Positions 4,270-8,988 of a stretch of 8,988 nt of DNA are shown piece after piece. Positions within the stretch are counted from its first letter, which is position 1. Every line of letters begins with the position of its first letter. The notes below the pieces were generated by a model. The model did no database searches. It saw only the letters and a list, made by a program, of their open reading frames with translations, and was not told the DNA's origin. The translations under genes were made by a program, and so were the position numbers. The stretch spans positions 1 to 8,988 of the forward strand of contig DASRNM010000045.1 in assembly GCA_035647435.1 (NCBI GenBank). The letters are read 5' to 3'. The DNA is from JAAZFZ01 sp035647435. GTDB taxonomy: Bacteria; Bacillota; Clostridia; Oscillospirales; Acutalibacteraceae.

Positions 4270-5061
4270 ATGAAGAATTTGAAAAGAATTTTAGCGGTTG
4301 CTCTTGCTGTTATGATGATTGCATCATTATTTGCTGGTTGCGGCGGCAATAGTGGCAAAAATGTTTTGAAGTTCGGCTTTGACGCTAACTTTCCGCCCAT
4401 GGGATTTAAAGATGATTCGGGTGAGTATGTAGGCTTTGACATTGATGTTGCAAAAGAGGTTGTTAAGATAATTGAGGGCTATGACGAGCTTGAACTTATC
4501 CCGATTGATTGGGATTCAAAGAACGCAGAGCTTGAGTCTGGAAACATAGATATGATTTGGAACGGCTTTACAATGCATGTTGATAATCGAGACAAGGATT
4601 ATACATGGACAGAGGCGTATATGGAAAATGCGCAGGTTATTTGTGTTGCTACTGATTCAGACATTCAGTCATTGAACGACTTAAAAGATAAAAGTGTTGC
4701 TGCACAAAAGGACTCGAGCGGACTTGCTGCATTTAAAAAGACAGAAATTGCAAATTCCGCAAAAGAGATTAAAGAATTCCCTGAGTATGACACAGCTTTG
4801 ATGAACTTAGAGTCAGGAGCTGTTGATGCAGTTGTTATTGACGAAACCGTTATAGGTTATAAGATTGCACAGGGCAACGATAAATTCAGAATTCTTGATG
4901 ATTCTCTTGCTGCTGAAGAATACGGCGTAGCATTCCTCAAGGGCAACACAGAGCTTAGAGATAAGGTTCAAACTGCTCTTGAAACACTTGCTGAAAACGG
5001 TAAACTTGCCGAAATTTCAACTAATTGGTTCAGCTCCGACATCACAACGGTGGGCAAATAG
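4270..5061 (+). CDS. Polar amino acid ABC transporter, substrate-binding lipoprotein (SBP_bac_3 family)
   Basis: Extracellular ligand-binding component that captures a polar amino acid and delivers it to the membrane complex encoded downstream. The 263-residue product starts with a lipoprotein signal peptide: MKNLKR, a hydrophobic core, and the lipobox FAGC with Cys24 as the acylation site, then a Gly/Asn/Ser linker. The mature protein shows family-3 features: FGFDANFPPMGF around 35-46, GFDIDVAKEV at 55-64, Arg107 in NRDKDYTWTEAY, equivalent to the Arg that binds the ligand carboxylate, DSSG at 148-151, and Asp191-Glu192 near the hinge. Length is normal for the family. The ligand (glutamine, cystine, arginine or another) cannot be told from sequence by eye. 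The strong ribosome binding site and the terminator-like hairpin after the gene suggest higher expression than the permease and ATPase. Confidence 0.93.
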   Translation: MKNLKRILAVALAVMMIASLFAGCGGNSGKNVLKFGFDANFPPMGFKDDSGEYVGFDIDVAKEVVKIIEGYDELELIPIDWDSKNAELESGNIDMIWNGFTMHVDNRDKDYTWTEAYMENAQVICVATDSDIQSLNDLKDKSVAAQKDSSGLAAFKKTEIANSAKEIKEFPEYDTALMNLESGAVDAVVIDETVIGYKIAQGNDKFRILDDSLAAEEYGVAFLKGNTELRDKVQTALETLAENGKLAEISTNWFSSDITTVGK

Positions 5062-5086
5062 TTTCATCGTACTAATACATAAACAG

Positions 5087-5111
5087 GGGGCAATCAATAC
5101 ATGATTGCCCC
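5087..5111 (+). terminator. Intra-operon attenuating terminator
   Basis: GGGGCAATCA (5087-5096) and TGATTGCCCC (5102-5111) form a perfect 10-bp stem with a 5-base loop, followed by AATTTTTTG. It lies between the binding-protein and permease genes, 25 bases after the first stop. Part of the transcription probably ends here, and the hairpin may protect the 3' end of the binding-protein mRNA. Confidence 0.8.
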
Positions 5112-5130
5112 AATTTTTTGAGGTTATATT

Positions 5131-5808
5131 ATGTTGTTTCAACCATATCTTCTTGCTTTTGATTTAGAAAATACACTGGTGCAGTTAGCCGGTTCATTTG
5201 GCAATACGGTTTTGATTTTTGTGCTTACTCTTATTTTTTCACTACCGTTGGGCTTACTTGTGTCGTTTTGCAGGATATCAAAGCTTAAACCTTTGCAGCT
5301 TTTAACAAAGCTTTATATATCTGTAATGCGTGGCACGCCGCTTATGCTCCAGTTGGTTGTTGTGTTTTTTGCACCGTATTATCTTTTTGGAATAAAGCTT
5401 TCAGGAAACTATCGATTTTGGGCAGTTATCATTGGCTTTTCAATGAATTATGCCGCATACTTCGCAGAAATTTACAGGGGCGGAATTGAATCCATTGCAA
5501 AAGGGCAATACGAAGCTGCCAATGTTCTCGGTTTATCAAAAGCACAGACATTTTTTAGAATAATTTTTCCACAGGTCATAAAAAACATTTTACCGGCGAT
5601 TACAAACGAGGTTATTACTTTAGTAAAAGATACTTCGCTTGCATTCTCAATAGCTTATGTAGAAATGTTCACAACGGCGAAACAGCTTGTTGCCGCGCAA
5701 GCAACAATTGCGCCTTTGTTTGTTGCCGGTGCATTTTACTATGTTATGAATTTTGTTGTTGCTGTCGTTATGGAACGCTTTGAAAAGAAGCTTAGTTATT
5801 ATCATTAG
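5131..5808 (+). CDS. Polar amino acid ABC transporter, permease (HisM/GlnP family)
   Basis: Membrane-spanning subunit of the importer. The 225-residue protein has about five hydrophobic segments (roughly 22-45, 70-88, 95-115, 155-178 and 192-215). RGTPLMLQ at 67-74 is characteristic of the HisM/GlnP family, and the cytoplasmic coupling (EAA) loop, EAANVLGLSKAQTFFRIIFP, lies at 128-147. A single permease gene implies a homodimer. The start ATG is preceded by TGAGGT at 6-base spacing, just after the U tract of the intergenic terminator, so its translation begins only on read-through transcripts. The next gene starts 14 bases after the stop, so the two are co-transcribed. The sequence looks complete. 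Confidence 0.93.
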   Translation: MLFQPYLLAFDLENTLVQLAGSFGNTVLIFVLTLIFSLPLGLLVSFCRISKLKPLQLLTKLYISVMRGTPLMLQLVVVFFAPYYLFGIKLSGNYRFWAVIIGFSMNYAAYFAEIYRGGIESIAKGQYEAANVLGLSKAQTFFRIIFPQVIKNILPAITNEVITLVKDTSLAFSIAYVEMFTTAKQLVAAQATIAPLFVAGAFYYVMNFVVAVVMERFEKKLSYYH

Positions 5809-5816
5809 GGGAGGGG
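5808..5816 (+). promoter_or_regulatory. Ribosome binding site of the ATPase gene
   Basis: GGGGAGGGG begins at the last base of the permease stop codon and ends 5 bases before the ATG at 5822, so translation of the two genes may be coupled. It rules against a longer start inside the permease gene at 5753. Confidence 0.8.
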
Positions 5817-5821
5817 ATTAT

Positions 5822-6583
5822 ATGAAAATACTGTCAGTTAAAAACATTCAAAAAAGCTTTGGCGTTCTTGAAGTAATAAAGGACATTTCCCTTGATGTAG
5901 AGGAGGGGCAGGTTGTTGCTATTATAGGCCCGTCTGGTAGTGGTAAATCTACTTTTCTGCGTTGCATCAACCAGCTTGAAAGGGTTGACGGCGGCTCAAT
6001 TAATATCTGCGGTATGGATATGATTGAAGGCTATGAAAAAGGAAGACCGATATACGCTTCGCCCGAAACTCTTAAAAAAATCAAACAAAAGATAGGTTTG
6101 ATATTTCAAAATTTCAACCTTTTTCCGCATCTTTCAGTTTTGAGAAATTTAACTGAGGCACCGATGTGCGTGTTAAATCAAACAAAAGGACAAGCCGAAG
6201 CAAATGCATATAGATTGCTAGAAAAAATGGGACTGTCAGATAAGGCAAAAGCGTATCCATGCCAATTGTCAGGAGGTCAACAGCAAAGGGTGTCTATCGC
6301 AAGGGCACTTGCATTAAACCCTAAGGTTTTGTTTTTTGATGAGCCGACATCGGCTCTTGACCCTGAGCTAACGGGGGAGATACTTAAGGTTATAAAAGAA
6401 CTCGCAAAAGAAAACATGACAATGGTTATTGTGACGCATGAAATGACGTTTGCAAGGGATGTGGCAGATCATGTGGTGTTTATGGACGATGGAGTCATAG
6501 TCGAGCAGGGCAAGCCCTGTGGGGTCATAAGGAACCCCAAATCTGAAAGAACAAAAGCGTTCTTAGCAAGATTTGAAGGGTAA
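5822..6583 (+). CDS. glnQ: Polar amino acid ABC transporter, ATP-binding protein (GlnQ family)
   Basis: Cytoplasmic ATPase that powers the importer. The 253-residue protein carries the complete set of ABC motifs: Walker A GPSGSGKST at 36-44, Q-loop around Gln96 in IFQNFNLFPHLSV, signature LSGGQQQRV at 149-157, Walker B VLFFDEPTSALD at 169-180 with Glu174 as catalytic base, and H-loop His206 in VTHEM. IFQNFNLFPH and the LSGGQQQRV signature are typical of the HisP/GlnQ family of polar amino acid importers. The symbol glnQ denotes the family; the substrate is not proven. It is the last gene of the operon and ends 118 bases before the bidirectional terminator at 6701-6737. Confidence 0.94.
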   Translation: MKILSVKNIQKSFGVLEVIKDISLDVEEGQVVAIIGPSGSGKSTFLRCINQLERVDGGSINICGMDMIEGYEKGRPIYASPETLKKIKQKIGLIFQNFNLFPHLSVLRNLTEAPMCVLNQTKGQAEANAYRLLEKMGLSDKAKAYPCQLSGGQQQRVSIARALALNPKVLFFDEPTSALDPELTGEILKVIKELAKENMTMVIVTHEMTFARDVADHVVFMDDGVIVEQGKPCGVIRNPKSERTKAFLARFEG

Positions 6584-6603
6584 ACCAGAATAATGTTTTA
6601 AAT

Positions 6604-6618
6604 GCTTATATATCAAGC
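6604..6618 (+). repeat. 15-base motif, second copy (first at 3479-3493)
   Basis: GCTTATATATCAAGC occurs identically at 3479-3493, inside the tRNA terminator, and here, 20 bases after the ATPase gene. It can fold as a short GCTT/AAGC hairpin. Its function is unknown. The rest of 6584-6700 shows nothing I can name. Confidence 0.6.
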
Positions 6619-6700
6619 GTCCAAATAAAAAACTATGAGAATAACAAAGAATCTTTAAACAGCAATTTTGTGCCCATAACGGGATTTATTATATTCAATA

Positions 6701-6737
6701 AAAAACAACAGCTTTTTATAATTAAGCTGTTGTTTTT
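6701..6737. terminator. Bidirectional terminator between converging operons
   Basis: AAAAACAACAGCTT (6701-6714) and AAGCTGTTGTTTTT (6724-6737) make a perfect 14-bp stem with a 9-base loop. The A-run and T-run flanks serve both strands: the amino acid ABC operon on plus and ktrBA on minus, whose stop is only 14 bases away. Confidence 0.88.
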
Positions 6738-6750
6738 ATATTTGTATAAT

Positions 6751-7416
6751 TTATTGTAGATAACTTTCTGATTGAATGATGTTTGCTTTTTTGCCTATGA
6801 CAACGATTATATCATTTTCCTTAAAAACGAAGTCGGGCTTGACTTCAGTGGTTATAACGCCGTCTCTATCAATGGCAATGATGTTGAGCCCAAATTTTTG
6901 TCTAAGGTTGAGCTTCATAACATCGACACCCTCGAACTGTTTGCTCAGCTTCAATTCGGCAATTTCCACCTCATTGCCCAAAGGAATATATTCAAGCACG
7001 CTTCTTGAAACCAGTTTTTTTGCGAGTCGAACAGCCATGTCGTTTTCTGGGTAGACAACGGTTGCACCGATTTTTTCAAGAACGCTACCTTGCTCAAAGC
7101 TAATTGCCTTTGCTATAACATTTTTAACTCCCAAGCTGACAACGTTCAGGGTAGTCAATATGCTGACATCAATTTTTTCACCTATGCAAACAATGACAGT
7201 ATCGCAGTTTTGTATGCCTGCCTCTTCAAGAACCTCTTTGCTCAAATCTTTAGCAACAAAGGCGTGCTCTGTAAAATGACGAACCTCTTTAATTTTTGCT
7301 TCACTGTTGTCTATGACAAGAACATCCTTGCCTGCCTCCGCCAAGGTTTTTGCAAGTGCAAGACCAAACCTGCCAAGACCTATTACCCCATATGATGAAG
7401 AATTTTTAAATTTCAT
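6751..7416 (-). CDS. ktrA: Potassium uptake regulatory subunit KtrA/TrkA (RCK domain)
   Basis: Cytoplasmic gating ring subunit for the KtrB channel. The 221-residue length is that of Bacillus KtrA/KtrC, about half of the two-repeat enterobacterial TrkA. The N-terminal RCK domain has a nucleotide-binding GVIGLGRFG at 10-18 and the acidic Asp36 at the end of the second strand (VLVIDNSE); the C-terminal RCK_C domain spans roughly 140-215 (from LGNEVEIAEL to NDIIVVIGK). In related Firmicutes the first domain binds ATP/ADP and the second binds c-di-AMP, which closes the channel; the same is expected here but not shown. Its Shine-Dalgarno AAGGGAG overlaps the stop codon of the upstream ktrB, 15 bases away, indicating translational coupling. 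Confidence 0.92.
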   Translation of the reverse strand: MKFKNSSSYGVIGLGRFGLALAKTLAEAGKDVLVIDNSEAKIKEVRHFTEHAFVAKDLSKEVLEEAGIQNCDTVIVCIGEKIDVSILTTLNVVSLGVKNVIAKAISFEQGSVLEKIGATVVYPENDMAVRLAKKLVSRSVLEYIPLGNEVEIAELKLSKQFEGVDVMKLNLRQKFGLNIIAIDRDGVITTEVKPDFVFKENDIIVVIGKKANIIQSESYLQ

Positions 7417-7431
7417 ATTAATATAACTCCC

Positions 7432-8754
7432 TTAACCTATTGCAATATTTTCTTCAGAATAACTCAGATTGATGTCGGGCTTAAAAATCCACAGAGACGC
7501 TATTGTTACTGGCCCGAGTCGGCCGATAAACATTGTGAATGTGATAACAAGCTTGCTATACAAGGACAATGTCGGTGTTATACCTGTTGAAAATCCAACA
7601 GTTCCGAACGCCGAAACCTCTTCAAAAAAGTTTTGCATGAATGTGTTATCGGGTTCAAATATGCAAAGCATAAATGTGCCTGTAAATATAACCATTGCGG
7701 CCATAAGCGCAACAATAAAAGCCTTAGTAATTACAAGTCTCGGAATCTTACGCCTAAATGCAGATGAATTTGATTTTAAAGCAACGCTTTTTGCCGCCTG
7801 TAAGAGGGAAAAAAATGTCGTTGTCTTAATGCCGCCTCCGGTCGAACCCGGTGAAGCACCAACAAACATCAAAAAGCAAATAAACAATAAGCCGGCATTT
7901 GTAAAGTTACCAGTATTGAATGTGGCAAACCCTGCCGTTCTTGATGAAACGCTGTGGAAAAACGCACCTAAAAACGAAATGTCCTCTGTGCCCCAAATTA
8001 TTAAGGTGCCAACAGTTAAAAGAGCTCCCGACGTTACAATAACTACCTTTGAATGAAGTGTGAGTCTTTTCCACGACCTTTTTTTGAGCACATCGATTAT
8101 AACCATAAACCCTATGCCACCCAATATAACAAGCGCACTTGTTATAATGTTGAGGGATGTATTGCCGGCATATCCGGTCATGCTTTTGAAACCACCGAAA
8201 ATATCAAAACCGGAATTGTTGAACGATGCAATCGAATGAAAAACACTGACACCGAGAGCTGAAAGTGGTGGGTATTCCTTAGAAAAAACAAAATAATTCA
8301 GAATAACACCGAGTGATTCAATAATGATTGTGATGACAAGTATAGACTTTACGAGCCTGACAAGACCTTTTGAAGTGTCGACATTAAGCGCCTCTTTTAC
8401 AAGCAAACGTTCTTTAAAGTTTACTCTTTTTCTCGTAAGCATAACAAAGGAAACACCTACGCTCGCAACTCCTAAACCGCCGATTTGGATTAAAATGGCA
8501 ATCACAGTTCTACCAAAAACGGAAAAAGTGTCTGCCGTATCGGTAACAGTTAGCCCAGTCACGCACACAGCACTCGTTGAGGTGAACAATGCATTGATAA
8601 GCGAAACATTCTCACCCGAGTTAACGGATATGGGTAGAAGCAACAAAAACGCACCGACAAAAATAACTAACGAAAAACCAAACGCTATCAGTCGAGCGGG
8701 TGATTGTTTTTTTATTATATTTGAAATAAAAACCTTTGTTCTCCAAAGAATCAT
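7432..8754 (-). CDS. ktrB: Potassium uptake channel subunit KtrB (TrkH family)
   Basis: Integral membrane K+ translocating subunit, 440 residues, as usual for KtrB. Four membrane-pore-membrane repeats are visible through their selectivity filter segments: STSAVCVTGL at 59-68 (Gly67), SFNNSGFD at 177-184 (Gly182), SSRTAGFAT at 270-278 (Gly275) and SAFGTVGFSTG at 381-391 (Gly387). All four filter glycines are present, which in the family favours K+ selectivity. GASPGSTGGGIKTTT at 299-313 is the flexible intramembrane gating loop, and GRLGP at 411-415 is a conserved terminal motif. The start ATG has a rather weak AAAGGTAG about 12 bases upstream, and no better start was seen. It forms an operon with ktrA, with ktrB first, opposite to the ktrAB order in Bacillus. 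Confidence 0.94.
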   Translation of the reverse strand: MILWRTKVFISNIIKKQSPARLIAFGFSLVIFVGAFLLLLPISVNSGENVSLINALFTSTSAVCVTGLTVTDTADTFSVFGRTVIAILIQIGGLGVASVGVSFVMLTRKRVNFKERLLVKEALNVDTSKGLVRLVKSILVITIIIESLGVILNYFVFSKEYPPLSALGVSVFHSIASFNNSGFDIFGGFKSMTGYAGNTSLNIITSALVILGGIGFMVIIDVLKKRSWKRLTLHSKVVIVTSGALLTVGTLIIWGTEDISFLGAFFHSVSSRTAGFATFNTGNFTNAGLLFICFLMFVGASPGSTGGGIKTTTFFSLLQAAKSVALKSNSSAFRRKIPRLVITKAFIVALMAAMVIFTGTFMLCIFEPDNTFMQNFFEEVSAFGTVGFSTGITPTLSLYSKLVITFTMFIGRLGPVTIASLWIFKPDINLSYSEENIAIG

Positions 8755-8792
8755 ATTAATTGGCTACCTTTACAAGCAATAATTTTTAATAT

Positions 8793-8821
8793 AGTATATA
8801 CTAACACAAATAATAAGTAAA
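8793..8821 (-). promoter_or_regulatory. Likely promoter of ktrBA
   Basis: The minus strand has TTTACT (8821-8816), a 17-base spacer and TATACT (8798-8793), giving a start near 8786 and a leader of about 30 bases. That leaves no room for a c-di-AMP (ydaO) riboswitch between promoter and gene, and none was recognised further upstream. The -35 is weak. Confidence 0.5.
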
Positions 8822-8988
8822 ATGAATAGAGTAACTTGATTTTTTTACAAATTTTTAAAACCGTCGAGAAACATGTTTTGAAGTTAATTTACGATTGTTT
8901 TATAACAATGGCTATGATGATTTAAACCTTGTTAAATAAGTTTTAACTAATTTTTTTTAAATTTCTTTATTTTTCACATTTGTTTGAC
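8822..8988. other. AT-rich non-coding end of the window
   Basis: No ORF of note. It contains two small inverted repeats: ATTGTT/AACAAT around 8894-8909, and GTTAAA/TTTAAC around 8931-8947, the latter followed by a T-run and possibly a weak plus-strand terminator. Nothing else is recognised. Confidence 0.4.

Noticed and set aside
7469..8056. Plus-strand 195-codon open frame opposite ktrB
   Set aside because: It is a shadow of the conserved KtrB pore and gating-loop coding sequence on the other strand; the same applies to 8324-8782 and the frames opposite ktrA.
8755..8988. c-di-AMP (ydaO/yuaA) riboswitch upstream of ktrBA
   Set aside because: Expected from the biology of Firmicutes K+ uptake genes, but the likely promoter leaves only about 30 bases of leader, and no GC-paired conserved core is seen in the AT-rich DNA.
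1..8988. CRISPR array, transposase with terminal repeats, toxin-antitoxin or phage defence genes
   Set aside because: No regularly spaced repeats, no intact recombinase or transposase, and no unassigned gene pair of suitable size was found on either strand.

Overview
The window reads as a chromosomal segment of a low-to-moderate GC Gram-positive bacterium, most likely a member of the Firmicutes (Bacillota), class Clostridia. The reasons are purine-rich Shine-Dalgarno sequences (GGAGGAGG, AAGAGAGGA, GGGGAGGGG), a lipoprotein-type solute-binding protein, a KtrA/KtrB-type potassium uptake pair, tRNA genes with encoded CCA ends, and AT-rich intergenic DNA with near-consensus sigma-A promoters. 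The assignment is inferred from style; no marker gene fixes the genus.

Layout from left to right. (1) 2-109 holds what may be the 3' end of a plus-strand gene cut by the window edge, followed by a bidirectional terminator at 191-231. (2) 332-2971, minus strand, is a complete MgtA-type P-type Mg2+ ATPase. Its transcript appears to start near 3212 from a near-consensus promoter (3219-3247), so it has a leader of about 240 nt. The leader contains a 34-codon ORF with an excellent ribosome binding site and an Asp-rich, Pro- and Arg-containing N-terminus, several mutually exclusive hairpins, and a strong GC hairpin whose loop is complementary to the sequence beside the mgtA Shine-Dalgarno. This resembles the logic of enterobacterial mgtL-mgtA leaders and is the main discovery candidate. 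(3) 3184-3512 has no convincing intact gene; a short open frame at 3287-3475 may be a decayed recombinase fragment. (4) 3513-4110 is a minus-strand tRNA cluster: Gln(CTG) with its own promoter and terminator, then Asp(GTC), Thr(GGT), a CAT-anticodon tRNA (Ile2 or Met) and Trp(CCA) as a second unit. (5) 4270-6583, plus strand, is a complete polar amino acid ABC importer: lipoprotein binding protein, permease and ATPase, with a terminator-like hairpin between the first two genes. (6) 6701-6737 is a bidirectional terminator separating the importer from a convergent minus-strand ktrB-ktrA operon (8754 to 6751). (7) 8755-8988 is AT-rich upstream DNA with the likely ktrBA promoter.

Functionally, the window joins two cation uptake systems (Mg2+ and K+) with an amino acid importer and translation genes. 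The two ion systems have separate promoters and are not one operon. The Mg2+ system carries the richest regulatory architecture: the sequence suggests control after transcription initiation through leader translation and RNA folding. No M-box (Mg2+) or ydaO (c-di-AMP) riboswitch was recognised by eye.
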